Assembly: GCA_017534425.1 (NCBI GenBank)
Contig: JAFXWB010000036.1
Coordinates: 1 to 33,272 of the forward strand
Reading direction: 5' to 3'
DNA from: Bacilli bacterium
GTDB taxonomy: Bacteria > Bacillota_I > Bacilli_A > RFN20 > CAG-826
DNA: 33,272 bases
The notes under the pieces are model-generated. The model searched no databases, was not told the DNA's origin, and saw only the letters and a program-made list of their open reading frames with translations. Of the stretch, positions 5,704 to 14,480 are shown piece after piece (within the stretch, counting starts at the first letter, position 1; each line of letters begins with the position of its first letter). Both the position numbers and the translations under genes were made by a program.

Positions 5704-6997
5704 ATATAGCCAAAAGCAATTACAATACATTAAAGAGTCATTACACTTAAACCCTAAAGAAGATCATAGATGGAACATCAAGTCAGGTGCTACTCAATGC
5801 GGAAAAACAACAGTTGACTTTCAAGAGGTCATCCCGTTTAGAATAGCAGTAAGACACAACATGCCTGGATTAGTTACAATCTTAGGCGTATCACTTGGAA
5901 CAATAGAAAGAAATGTACTCATCCCAATGAGAGAGTATTTCAGAGCTAAGAATCTACCAAGAGCAGTAAGTCAAATTCATAAAGATGCAGCAGGAAACAC
6001 TTATGTAAAAATCTTAAATCAAATAGTGTACTTATGCGGAATGATGAATAAGACAGCAATATCTCGTTTAAGAGGTAGTAAGTTCAAATATGCTTATGGT
6101 GATGAGGTCGCCGAATGGAATGAAGAAGCGTTCGCATTGTTAAAGTCAAGAATGAGTTTAGAGTATTCTTGCTTTGATGGTGCTTGTAACCCTGCAAGTG
6201 ACACACATTTCTTATATAACTTTATTCATTCAAACATCGACATTTATTTACAAGAATATACGATATTTGATAATCCGTTCTTGTCAAAGAAATATGTTCA
6301 AGGTCTTTGCGATGAATACGCAGGCACTGTATATTACGATAGATACATTTTAGGGCTTTGGAAGAAAGCAGAGGGAATTATCTTTAGAAAGTACGCTGAC
6401 AATCCAAGCAATTACATTTTAAGTGAGATACCAAGCAACACAAGATTTTCACATGTCAATATTGGTGTGGATTTCGGTGGCAATGGTTCGTATCACACAT
6501 TCGTTGCGACAGGGTTCTTGGCAAACTACTCAAATGTCATTGTTTTAGAAAGTGAAAGAATAACAGGACAAACAACACCTGATGAATTAGATCAAGCGTT
6601 TGTTAAGTTCGTAAGAATGGTTATAGACAAATATCAAAAATATTCAATGTCTTATACTTGGAATGTTTATGCAGATAGTGCTGAACAAGTTCTTATAAGA
6701 GGTTTTCGTGTGGCAGTAGATAAAAACAACTTGCCATGCAATGTACTAAATGCTAGAAAGATGGAAATAAAACAAAGAATAGAATTGTTGTTAAGATTGT
6801 TTGGAATCAACAAGCTCTATTTTATGTTTACAGCCAAGAGTGCTATTGCAGCTTATTCAACTGCTGTATGGAATTCAAAAGAGGGACACCTAGATGAAAG
6901 ACTAGATGATGGATCAACTGATATTGATACTTGCGATGCTACCGAGTATTCAATAGAGCCAGAATATAAAAATATTTTAGCAAGGTTAGGAGGTTAG
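5687..6997 (+). CDS. terL: Terminase large subunit (TerL)
   Basis: This is the ATPase-nuclease motor that packages DNA into the procapsid. Counting from the GTG at 5681, the Walker A is GATQCGKT (residues 36-43), the Walker B is KYAYGDE (136-142, D141-E142) and the nuclease domain opens with GVDFGGNGS (D264). Further acidic nuclease residues lie near YADSAEQ and in the C-terminal DIDTCDATEY. The 438-aa length is typical of the PBSX/Terminase_3 type. The start is more likely ATG 5687 or 5690 than GTG 5681. It overlaps the TerS candidate, and portal follows after 2 nt. Confidence 0.93.
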   Translation: MMEVIEYSQKQLQYIKESLHLNPKEDHRWNIKSGATQCGKTTVDFQEVIPFRIAVRHNMPGLVTILGVSLGTIERNVLIPMREYFRAKNLPRAVSQIHKDAAGNTYVKILNQIVYLCGMMNKTAISRLRGSKFKYAYGDEVAEWNEEAFALLKSRMSLEYSCFDGACNPASDTHFLYNFIHSNIDIYLQEYTIFDNPFLSKKYVQGLCDEYAGTVYYDRYILGLWKKAEGIIFRKYADNPSNYILSEIPSNTRFSHVNIGVDFGGNGSYHTFVATGFLANYSNVIVLESERITGQTTPDELDQAFVKFVRMVIDKYQKYSMSYTWNVYADSAEQVLIRGFRVAVDKNNLPCNVLNARKMEIKQRIELLLRLFGINKLYFMFTAKSAIAAYSTAVWNSKEGHLDERLDDGSTDIDTCDATEYSIEPEYKNILARLGG

Positions 6998-6999
6998 AG

Positions 7000-8619
7000 A
7001 TGTTAGATTTAGAAAATTATGTCAAAAGTGCATTAGCAGTTTTAAAAGGGCAAAACGCTAATGTTAATGTACAAGGAAGAAATAAAAACATAGAACTTTA
7101 TTATGATATTTGGAGAGGCAATCCATCTTGGCTTAAATATAACTACAAATTAACAAGTGGTGTTTCAAAAGAAGCTAAAATGAAAACCTTAAACATGCCA
7201 AGATACATTTGCAGGTTATGGGCTAATAATTATGCCAATGAAGATACAACATTAACAATTAACGGAGAAAATAAAAATAATAGATTACAAGAGATTTTAA
7301 CAAACAACAATATTTTTGGAAGATTTAATAACTTCTGTGAAATGTTTATGGGGTTAGGTATTGGTGCAACTGTTGTCGAAACTGATATCGAATACGACAA
7401 AGAAACAAAAGACATCATACCAGGAGATAGTGAAGTAAGAATTAAAATGATTCCTGGTAGGAGAGTAATCCCCATTACAATTGATGATGGAGAAGTAATC
7501 GAGTGTGCATTTGTTTCCTATAGTACAGGTGCAATAAAGCTCATACTTCACTATTTAGATGAAAGCAACAAATATCATGTGGCTACATTTAAAGGTAAAC
7601 AAGCAGAACAAGGTGGATATAACATCGATTTAGAAAACTATGTAGACATTAAAGCTGATACAATTCCGCTTTTTCAAATATGGTATCCTAACTTATCAGA
7701 AGAAGATGAAGTTGACAAATCAATAGGCACTTCAATATTCTCAACTGCAATAGACACATTTAAACATCTTGATTTAGGTTATACAGCTTATTACAAAGAA
7801 ATTAAACTAGGTCAAAAAATTAAATTTTTGTCAACAGATCAAGTAGACCATGATAAAGATGGCAACCCTGTATACGCATTCGATGAAAATGATGAATCAG
7901 TTATTTTCATAAAGAACGCAAACGATAGTAAATCTCAAATGCAAGAATTCAATGGCGAATTAAGAATTGATGCAATTACAAAATACATCAATACAAATCT
8001 TAATTGTGCTGCAATGTTATGCGGATTAGGTCAAACACAATTCGAGTTCGATGGTGGCGGAGGTAGACCAATACAAACAGCCACAGGTGTTATTGCAAAA
8101 CAAACAGAGCTTTATAGAAATGTTGTAAAACAAGAAAATCTAGCTACAGGTTTATTTAGAAAATTAGTTCAAGCAATAGCGTATGTTAATAACACATTTA
8201 CAAATAACACTAAAATTGAGATTAAATCGTTAAATGATATAACAATAACATACGATGACAATATTGTTGAAGATACAGCATCAAAGAAGCAAGCTGAACT
8301 AAATGAAGTAAACGCTGGTGTTATGTCAATTGCGGAATTTAGAAGCCATTGGTATGACGAGGATCTTGAAACCGCAAAGAAATTCGTACAAAATAATGCG
8401 CTACTAATTGATAAGTACACATTAGCTTTACAAAGTGGTGTAATGACACCTGAAACATTTGTAGATATCGTATATGGTGAGAACTACAAATATAAAAACG
8501 AATTAATCCAAATGATAAAAGGACAATATTCACAACCTAAAGAACAAATCAATACTGGTTTTGAAGATGAAAACGATGAACCTGTAGAAGAAGAAAAGGA
8601 CCAAGAGGATGATGAATAA
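7000..8619 (+). CDS. Portal protein, 539 aa
   Basis: It forms the dodecameric DNA gate at the capsid vertex. Size, position between TerL and the minor head gene, and the domain pattern fit the SPP1 gp6-like portal family: an N-terminal region with WRGNPSWLKYNYK, a central clip/wing domain, a stem region near ATGVIAKQTELYRNVVKQE, and a crown with a long acidic tail. AGGAGG sits 6 nt before ATG 7000. It ends in TAA overlapping the ATG of the next gene. Confidence 0.88.
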   Translation: MLDLENYVKSALAVLKGQNANVNVQGRNKNIELYYDIWRGNPSWLKYNYKLTSGVSKEAKMKTLNMPRYICRLWANNYANEDTTLTINGENKNNRLQEILTNNNIFGRFNNFCEMFMGLGIGATVVETDIEYDKETKDIIPGDSEVRIKMIPGRRVIPITIDDGEVIECAFVSYSTGAIKLILHYLDESNKYHVATFKGKQAEQGGYNIDLENYVDIKADTIPLFQIWYPNLSEEDEVDKSIGTSIFSTAIDTFKHLDLGYTAYYKEIKLGQKIKFLSTDQVDHDKDGNPVYAFDENDESVIFIKNANDSKSQMQEFNGELRIDAITKYINTNLNCAAMLCGLGQTQFEFDGGGGRPIQTATGVIAKQTELYRNVVKQENLATGLFRKLVQAIAYVNNTFTNNTKIEIKSLNDITITYDDNIVEDTASKKQAELNEVNAGVMSIAEFRSHWYDEDLETAKKFVQNNALLIDKYTLALQSGVMTPETFVDIVYGENYKYKNELIQMIKGQYSQPKEQINTGFEDENDEPVEEEKDQEDDE

Positions 8620-9776
8620 TGTCAAAGAAGAAAGAAAAGAAGCTCGAACACATCCAAGTAAAGGATAACGGCATTAAGTTGTCACAAAAGATAGGTGATA
8701 AGTTAAACGATGTATCGCAAGAACTTGAAAGCACTATTGAAGCATCCTTGATAAAAGATACTGAAGATTTAAGAAGATGGCAAATCAAGAAAAACAACGA
8801 AATAAGAAACTTTAAAAAGCAGTCAAAGGATTTAATCCAAAAGGCAGCAAAAGAGATAAAAAAGGACCTTAAAAACGATAATAGCGTTAATTTAAAGCCA
8901 AGCCAACAAGTAGCAATATCAAGTCAAATCAATAAAGGCTTGTTATTCATCCAGGATGATGCGACAAAGACATTTCAAAGAATAGTACAACAAACAATGC
9001 AGACATTAAGAGTCAATAAAACATTGGATTTACAACAAGCATTATCAAAGCACATGGATGCAGGCCTTGACATTGGTGTTGTTTACAAAGATGGTAAACA
9101 CTACGAGTTTGACACATACTTTGAAATGAAAGCAAGAACAGACATTCAACAAGATATCGGTTCAAACATGATAAGTACAGGTCAAGAAAGTGGTGTGGTC
9201 TTTTACATCTCGGCATATTTTGGTGACTGTGCAAAGGATCATGTCGATTTGAATGGAAAAATCTTCTGTGATGAAAAGTGGGAATCATTAGCTCCAAAAG
9301 ATAGAGTAGATGAAATAAGGGATTATATCGAAGCAAATAAAATAATGACAGTGCAAGAAGCAATGGGAGAACCATACTACTACACAACAAGACCAAATTG
9401 TAGACATTATTTTCAATACATCGATATCGACTCGGTTATAGGTGCTAAAACTCAAAAGGAAGTATCAAACCTAAGAGATGATAGAAGCCTTAATTTTAAC
9501 GGAAAATACAAACCAGAGAAATACAAGGCACTACAACAACAAAGAGCAAATGAACGCCAAATAAGAGCTGAGAAGAAAGAAATCGAACACAACGAGAAGA
9601 TGCTGGCACTTGATCCTAACAATGACAAGATTAAAAGTAGCATCCTAAGAGGTGAAGCAAGAGTTCGCGACATACAAGCTAAGCAAAGAGAATTAATAAA
9701 TAACAATTCTAACCTTGTAAGGCAGTATGACAGGGAACAATTAGGCAATAGAATAACACTTAATGTTAAAAAGTAG
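8619..9776 (+). CDS. Minor capsid / head morphogenesis protein, 385 aa
   Basis: It belongs to the minor capsid 2 / SPP1 gp7-like group by position behind portal and by a conserved C-terminal region (about residues 165-275): ARTDIQQDIG, then YFGDCAKDHVDLNGKIF, then TTRPNCRHYFQYID. These Cys and His residues are the family hallmark and may bind metal. The N-terminal 100 residues are helical and Lys-rich, and the C-terminus is a long charged helix. Such proteins ride in the procapsid near the portal and can be ejected with DNA. The start overlaps the portal stop (TAATG). Confidence 0.82.
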   Translation: MSKKKEKKLEHIQVKDNGIKLSQKIGDKLNDVSQELESTIEASLIKDTEDLRRWQIKKNNEIRNFKKQSKDLIQKAAKEIKKDLKNDNSVNLKPSQQVAISSQINKGLLFIQDDATKTFQRIVQQTMQTLRVNKTLDLQQALSKHMDAGLDIGVVYKDGKHYEFDTYFEMKARTDIQQDIGSNMISTGQESGVVFYISAYFGDCAKDHVDLNGKIFCDEKWESLAPKDRVDEIRDYIEANKIMTVQEAMGEPYYYTTRPNCRHYFQYIDIDSVIGAKTQKEVSNLRDDRSLNFNGKYKPEKYKALQQQRANERQIRAEKKEIEHNEKMLALDPNNDKIKSSILRGEARVRDIQAKQRELINNNSNLVRQYDREQLGNRITLNVKK

Positions 9777-9785
9777 GTGATAAAA

Positions 9786-9839
9786 ATGGGAATAATACTT
9801 ATTTTAGGGCTAATTATAGCCGCAATAGGTGAAGCATAA
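9786..9839 (+). CDS. Possible 17-aa hydrophobic peptide
   Basis: The ATG at 9786 follows GTAGGTGAT and opens a 17-codon frame of nearly all Ile, Leu, Gly and Ala residues, ending GEA. The good SD and coherent hydrophobic content make translation plausible, but at this length it may only couple translation to the next gene. Confidence 0.3.
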   Translation: MGIILILGLIIAAIGEA

Positions 9840-9852
9840 GAAAGGAAACAAT

Positions 9853-10164
9853 ATGATAACACCAGATACAAGAGATAGTAGTTATGATAACCCATATTGG
9901 GAGGGAAACCTCAACGAGAAAAACGAAACCATAACAAAGGGTTACGATATCGCAGTAAAACAAGTAGACAAAGCAATTGATAATATAGCATGCATTGACA
10001 CATCAGAGCTTAATACGGACCAAATATATCACTTGCAAAAGGTTGTTGAAGATGGCTCAACAAGGCAAAAATTAAGAGAGTATTTTCTCGGATATTTAGA
10101 AATTCAAAGAAACACGATGGTTGTAGCAATGATAGAGAATCAACCTGATGAAGAATCTAATTAA
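9853..10164 (+). CDS. Hypothetical head-region protein, 103 aa
   Basis: The start at ATG 9853 is chosen for the AAAGGAAAC SD; the GTG at 9829 has none. The protein is acidic and helical, with no recognised motif. It lies between the minor capsid and scaffold genes and is followed at once by a terminator that overlaps its stop codon. It may be a small head accessory protein. Confidence 0.6.
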   Translation: MITPDTRDSSYDNPYWEGNLNEKNETITKGYDIAVKQVDKAIDNIACIDTSELNTDQIYHLQKVVEDGSTRQKLREYFLGYLEIQRNTMVVAMIENQPDEESN

Positions 10165-10187
10165 AGGGCTTGGTAGTCCTTTTTTTA
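10163..10187 (+). terminator. Rho-independent terminator
   Basis: AAAGGGCT (10163-10170) pairs with AGTCCTTT (10175-10182), with one G-T pair and a TGGT loop, and runs into T residues. It overlaps the stop of the 103-aa gene. Being only partial, it may tune expression between the portal/minor head genes and the scaffold and capsid genes. Confidence 0.7.
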
Positions 10188-10257
10188 TTGTTGAACATAA
10201 CAACGTTAAAAAAATGCAACTATATTGCTAAATCCATGTAGCGTAAAAAATTGGATA

Positions 10258-10286
10258 TTGTCAAAAATTTAAAAAGTGGCTAGAGA
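10258..10286 (+). promoter_or_regulatory. Weak promoter candidate upstream of scaffold/capsid
   Basis: TTGTCA (10258-10263) is followed after 17 bp by TAGAGA (10281-10286), a poor -10. The 160-nt gap that follows a terminator makes a capsid promoter sensible. The match is weak, and nothing else stands out in this gap. Confidence 0.25.
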
Positions 10287-10325
10287 AAGCACGTATAAAA
10301 TTATCTCGTTAAAAGAAAGGAAAAT

Positions 10326-10853
10326 ATGACAAGAGAACAAATTAACACTATCTTTACTGATTTAGGACTTGAAACACCTAATAAAGGGGTAGTAAACGCA
10401 TTATTAAATGCTTTTAATCAAGAAAAAGGCACTGAAATTGATAATGCAAAGAAAACTGCTAAAGATGAAGCAGAGGCCAAATACAAAGATTTTGTAAAGC
10501 CTGAAGATCATCAAAAACTCGTTGATGAACTCAACGCTGAAAAGGGCAAAGGTGCTTTAGCTGAAAGAAAAGCAAAATATCAAGCAAAGAACCTAAATAT
10601 CGATGATGAAGATATCTTGACATTAATCGAATCTAAATTAAAGGATTCTAAAGATTTCGAGAAAGACTTAGATGAATATGTCAAAGCTCATCCATCATTT
10701 GTAAAGGTTACAGAAAAGAAAGAACCAAAGAAACCTGAAACAGCAAAAGTCACTCTCGGCGGTGCTGGGAATGAAGATAAATCAGGACAATCAATAAATC
10801 CTGGAGATATGTTGAGCGCAGTAAACGAACATTACAACACAGATAAAAAATAA
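10326..10853 (+). CDS. Capsid scaffolding protein, 175 aa
   Basis: It lies directly upstream of the major capsid gene and has scaffold-like composition: a long, highly charged, Lys/Glu/Ala-rich helical centre (about 35-120, including KKTAKDEAEAKYKDF), a Pro/Lys linker, then a Gly-rich short C-terminal segment that would contact the capsid protein. The length is typical. Scaffolds are needed for procapsid assembly and leave before DNA packaging. The SD AAAGGA lies before ATG 10326. No protease domain is present. Confidence 0.78.
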   Translation: MTREQINTIFTDLGLETPNKGVVNALLNAFNQEKGTEIDNAKKTAKDEAEAKYKDFVKPEDHQKLVDELNAEKGKGALAERKAKYQAKNLNIDDEDILTLIESKLKDSKDFEKDLDEYVKAHPSFVKVTEKKEPKKPETAKVTLGGAGNEDKSGQSINPGDMLSAVNEHYNTDKK

Positions 10854-10882
10854 AAGAGAAAGGTTAAAAAGGTAAAACAATT

Positions 10883-12004
10883 ATGGCTATTACTTTAGCA
10901 CAATTCAAGGTTGGCATGGCTGATAAGGTCGACCAAAATGTTATAGATTTAGTACAAAGAGAATCAGCACTTATGAATGGATTAACTTATGATGATGCAG
11001 TATCTCCTGGAACAGGCGGTTCTACATTGACTTATGGTTATTTACAAACTACAACACCAGCTTCTGCAGCAGGTAGAGCAATCAATAGTGAATACACAGC
11101 ACAAGCTGCAGTTAAAACTAAAAAGACAGTAGATCTTCAAATCATGGGTGGTTCATTTGAGATTGATAGAGTTCTTGCTCAAAATGAAACTTCAAGAAAT
11201 AGTGAAGTTGCATATCAAATTTCAGAAAAGACAAAAGCAACTGTAGGAAGATTCCAATATTTAGCAATCAATGGTAATTCAGCAACTACAAATGAATTTG
11301 ATGGTTTAAATGCATTACTTGCTGGAACTGAAAATGAAATCATGGCATCTTCTGTTGCAGTTAATGGTGCAATGACAGCTGCACACGCTGAAGATTTATG
11401 CGAAGCATTAGATTTAGCACTTGCTTCTCTTGATGGCACAGCATCAATGATTCTATGCAACGACAAGATGAAAGTTAAATTAAATGCAGCAGCTCGTATG
11501 CTTAACTACAAAGAAAATAAGGTTGATGCATTCGGCAATGGTATTGACAATTATAATGGTATTCCTATCGTTGATATGAAAGACTATTACAATGGATCTG
11601 CTACGGTTAAAGTTGTACCTGCAAGAACAGCTGCTGAATACAGAGTTCAAGTTGTTACTTCATCAACATTCAAGACTGATGGTTCATTTGCAGCTTCAGC
11701 AGATGGCTACTTATATACTGAATCAAGTGGAACATATACAAAGGTTTCAAGTGGTTCATTTAACTCATCAGCAACTTACTACATTTTATTAGGTGCAGCA
11801 AATACAACTGACATCTATGTAGTTAGATTAGGTTTAGATGGATTCCATGCAGTTACACCTAAAGGAGGCGTTGGTATCAATACAATTCTTCCTGATTTCA
11901 GCCAAGCTGGTGCAGTACACAAAGGCGAAGTTGAAATGGTTGGTTGCGTTGCATTAAAATCAACAAAAGCAGCTGCAGTTTTAAGAGCTATTAAAATTGC
12001 TTAA
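10883..12004 (+). CDS. Major capsid protein (HK97-fold), 373 aa
   Basis: It is called from position after the scaffold gene, size, and an Ala/Thr/Gly-rich composition unlike the surrounding early proteins. The N-terminal arm (ALAQ-like, VDLVQRESALMNGLTYDD) and the following segment QIMGGSFEIDRVLAQ match phage capsid proteins of the HK97 fold. Residues about 245-305 are Ser/Thr/Tyr-rich with short repeated beta-type phrases (DGSFAASADGYLY, SGTYTKVSSGSF), which looks like a surface insertion in the fold. Strong codon regularity and its own downstream terminator fit high expression. Confidence 0.88.
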   Translation: MAITLAQFKVGMADKVDQNVIDLVQRESALMNGLTYDDAVSPGTGGSTLTYGYLQTTTPASAAGRAINSEYTAQAAVKTKKTVDLQIMGGSFEIDRVLAQNETSRNSEVAYQISEKTKATVGRFQYLAINGNSATTNEFDGLNALLAGTENEIMASSVAVNGAMTAAHAEDLCEALDLALASLDGTASMILCNDKMKVKLNAAARMLNYKENKVDAFGNGIDNYNGIPIVDMKDYYNGSATVKVVPARTAAEYRVQVVTSSTFKTDGSFAASADGYLYTESSGTYTKVSSGSFNSSATYYILLGAANTTDIYVVRLGLDGFHAVTPKGGVGINTILPDFSQAGAVHKGEVEMVGCVALKSTKAAAVLRAIKIA

Positions 12005-12025
12005 TTAAGTAAATAATTGAATAAG

Positions 12026-12053
12026 AGGGTAGGCAAATGTCTACCCTTTTATT
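12026..12053 (+). terminator. Rho-independent terminator after major capsid gene
   Basis: AGGGTAGGC (12026-12034) pairs with GTCTACCCT (12039-12047), with one G-T pair and a 4-nt loop, followed by a T-rich tract. It probably lets the capsid gene be transcribed at a higher level than the tail genes beyond it. Confidence 0.8.
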
Positions 12054-12071
12054 TGTTATAAGGGGGTTATT

Positions 12072-12485
12072 ATGTCTATAGAATATACATACAATAACAT
12101 AACAACAAATGAAGACTTGATGCGATTAAAAGGCATCGACTTAAATGAAGAATTAGTATCAACACAAACAAATGACTCAAATGCTAAAGCTGCAGAACAA
12201 GCCATTAATGATGTAGAAGAGTGGTTAATCAATTATATTAACTTAAATTACTCTTTTAAAGGTGATAGGGAAGATTTATCACCATATCAAAAAGAACGCT
12301 TTAAAAAGGCAGTTTGTGAGCAAATAGACTATATTCTTGAAAATGGCGACTTAAGAAACATATCAGGAATAAACCAAGACAACAATACTACTATTGATAT
12401 TGCGACTTTAGAGAGAAGAGGAATTGCTCCATCAGCATTAATGAATTTAAGAATGTGCGGTCTTGCTAATTTAATGAGGTACTAA
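12072..12485 (+). CDS. Head-tail connector (adaptor) candidate, 137 aa
   Basis: This is the first gene after the capsid gene. It is a mainly helical protein with the pattern of gp6/gp15-like adaptors: a helix with VEEWLINYINLNY, then SPYQKERFKKAVCEQIDYIL, then a C-terminal segment ending in IAPSALMNLRMCGLANLMR. Adaptors of this type dock under the portal ring. The SD is the G-run before ATG 12072. The call rests on position and helical pattern, so another neck role remains possible. Confidence 0.62.
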   Translation: MSIEYTYNNITTNEDLMRLKGIDLNEELVSTQTNDSNAKAAEQAINDVEEWLINYINLNYSFKGDREDLSPYQKERFKKAVCEQIDYILENGDLRNISGINQDNNTTIDIATLERRGIAPSALMNLRMCGLANLMRY

Positions 12486-12487
12486 TT

Positions 12488-12850
12488 ATGTCATTATTCA
12501 AATATGCAGGAACAAATAGAAAATATACTGATTTTTACTACTTATTCAAAAGAGTAAAAAATTATAAATTTGAAGAATATGAAACTGAACCAAGCAAAGA
12601 ATTTAGAGCTTGCGATTTAGTCGATTATTACGAAGAAGAAGTACAAGATGGTAATACATCAATAAGAACAATAAAACACTTAACTATCGAATCACCTATT
12701 CCAATCAATTGTAATCCTGGTGATGTAATAGTTAATTTAAAAGATAATTCAAGATGGCGAATAGCAAAAGTAACTGTCAACGATGATAACAGAGGAAAAG
12801 ATAAATCATTAAGACCAAAGCAAAAAACAATCCTAGAATTAAGAGGTTAA
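12488..12850 (+). CDS. Head-closure / neck protein candidate, 120 aa
   Basis: A beta-rich small protein in the second neck position, where stopper or head-closure proteins normally lie. The C-terminal half (SRWRIAKVTVNDDNRGK, then KQKTILEL) resembles the small beta-barrel of SPP1 gp16-type stoppers. No catalytic motif is seen. It starts 2 nt after the upstream gene and ends 3 nt before the next. The role is inferred from gene order. Confidence 0.55.
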   Translation: MSLFKYAGTNRKYTDFYYLFKRVKNYKFEEYETEPSKEFRACDLVDYYEEEVQDGNTSIRTIKHLTIESPIPINCNPGDVIVNLKDNSRWRIAKVTVNDDNRGKDKSLRPKQKTILELRG

Positions 12851-12853
12851 TAT

Positions 12854-13195
12854 ATGGAACAAGATACAATTCAAACTGCTATTGATAGATTCTATACATT
12901 ACTTCATTGGCAATTAGCTGCACAGCTTCCAAGACCTGGAGGCGTGCATATTTATTCAAAAGGTGCAATGATAGCTGGCTTTACATCAAGAAAAACGGCT
13001 GATGGCTGGGTTATAAGTATATCAGATGGTATTGATTATGGCTCACTTGCACTAGGTTTTAATGATGATGGTTCAAAAAGAACACCACGCGGACCACTTG
13101 AAGCTTTAAACTTTAAAATCGTTGAAAGAGCATTGCGAGATGTCGCAAAAGTTATTGCTATTCCATCAGGTGGTAAGGTGGTAATTAATATATGA
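12854..13195 (+). CDS. Neck / tail-completion protein candidate, 113 aa
   Basis: It sits in the third position after the capsid gene, where HK97 gp10-like tail completion proteins are found. It has an N-terminal helix, a central beta region (GGVHIYSKGAMIAGF), and a C-terminal helix LNFKIVERALRDVAKVI followed by a final strand. It overlaps the next gene by 4 nt. The assignment depends on order and size. Confidence 0.5.
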   Translation: MEQDTIQTAIDRFYTLLHWQLAAQLPRPGGVHIYSKGAMIAGFTSRKTADGWVISISDGIDYGSLALGFNDDGSKRTPRGPLEALNFKIVERALRDVAKVIAIPSGGKVVINI

Positions 13196-13977
13196 TTAAT
13201 ACAGAATATAAAAAATACCTTGAAACAACAATAAAAGCGCTTGCCGAAAGTGGTGAAATAGCAAACGATATTAAATTCGGATATCATGAAGAATTTTACT
13301 ACGAACAAGAAAACGATGTTGAAATAACAATATCAACTCTTCCAGGACAAATAAACAAAGGATTAGTACAATATCCTGTTCAATTAAAAATCGATGTAAT
13401 AGATAAATATGTCGATGAAATAAAAACGGCTTTAGATGAGTTGGTTGTTAATTTAAACGAAAGCGTTGTAGCTTTAGATGGTGTTAGCTACAAACAATTT
13501 TATACAACCTCAACAATGCTAGGCTCGTTTTCAAATAATGGTTCTAAAAAATATAATTCATTAACAATTAGCGTAACACTTATAAATTATTCAAACATAC
13601 TAGGACTTGAATATTTAACAATAAATGGTGTCGATACGCTTGGACCATTAGTAAGCTATTCAATTAGTTATGAAGCTGAAACATCATCAACTGGCGCAAT
13701 AGGCACACCAGAAACAAAGTCCTTAGCCAAGACATACGCAAGAACATATAACTTTGTATTTGTAGCAAACACGAATAACAATGGTGTTAAAGCATTATTA
13801 AGCCAAATAATTCGTGGAACAAATCCAAATACAAGCATAACAATGATAAGCAAATTCAGTACGATAGACAATTCAAATGTAACTGAATCTTTAATCGTAA
13901 AGACAGGATCAAGCGAACAAGAATTAATTTCAACAAACCTACCATTAATGAGAATCATGTTAATTAAGGGGGTATAA
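13192..13977 (+). CDS. Two-part tail protein: tail terminator-like plus tube-like halves
   Basis: This 261-aa protein looks bipartite. Residues 1-135 have the helix-strand pattern of small tail-terminator proteins (YKKYLETTIKALAESG, then long beta segments, then YNSLTISVTLINYS). Residues about 140-261 begin afresh with LEYLTINGVDTLGPLVSYS and read like a beta-rich tail-tube or distal-tail domain (ARTYNFVFVANTNNNG, LPLMRIMLIKGV). No other gene in the cluster is an obvious tube protein, so it may supply both functions. Both domain calls are inferences from secondary-structure pattern and position. Confidence 0.5.
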   Translation: MINTEYKKYLETTIKALAESGEIANDIKFGYHEEFYYEQENDVEITISTLPGQINKGLVQYPVQLKIDVIDKYVDEIKTALDELVVNLNESVVALDGVSYKQFYTTSTMLGSFSNNGSKKYNSLTISVTLINYSNILGLEYLTINGVDTLGPLVSYSISYEAETSSTGAIGTPETKSLAKTYARTYNFVFVANTNNNGVKALLSQIIRGTNPNTSITMISKFSTIDNSNVTESLIVKTGSSEQELISTNLPLMRIMLIKGV

Positions 13978-13978
13978 A

Positions 13979-14476
13979 ATGGGAAGATTAGACATTTATA
14001 TCTCAAATAAAGGAACAAGTGAACAAGCACTAGACAATAGCGCAGCCAATGGCGGAATTGCCCCTGAAAGCAAAGCAAACAATAGCTCAACAAATGGAAT
14101 GGCAAGAACAATAGCCGCAAGCGCAATAACTCATTCAATTGTAAACGCAGGTATAAACAACGCTAAAAGCATTATTCAAAATCAAATAAGCATTTATGGT
14201 GATGTTACAGGCGACTACATAAAGCAAACTAACATGGAACAAACATATAACAATATCATGAATGGTGCGGGAATGCTACTAAACGTTGGAACATCGTTCA
14301 TGGTACATCCTGTTGTAGGTTTAATCAATTTTGGTTTACAAGGCATCAATATGGGTGTTCAAGAGTGGCAAAGGCAAAAGCAATATTCAATCGAATATGC
14401 AAGAAGCAATGCCATAGCAAATTATAACAGTGTCAGATTAGGTGAAAAGCTAGTCGATGGAAATAGAAACAGGTGA
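13979..14476 (+). CDS. Protein in tape-measure position, 165 aa (very short)
   Basis: It lies between the tail tube candidate and the tail hub, exactly where the tape-measure gene should be, but it is only 165 aa. The first 35 residues are polar and low-complexity. The middle contains helical, Ala/Ile-rich stretches (ARTIAASAITHSIVNAGINN) and a hydrophobic segment MLLNVGTSFMVHPVVGLINF that could span or insert in a membrane. The tail end is a charged helix. A miniature tape measure or an injected membrane-penetrating protein are both possible. The next gene's SD overlaps its end. Confidence 0.5.
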   Translation: MGRLDIYISNKGTSEQALDNSAANGGIAPESKANNSSTNGMARTIAASAITHSIVNAGINNAKSIIQNQISIYGDVTGDYIKQTNMEQTYNNIMNGAGMLLNVGTSFMVHPVVGLINFGLQGINMGVQEWQRQKQYSIEYARSNAIANYNSVRLGEKLVDGNRNR

Positions 14477-14480
14477 TCGT

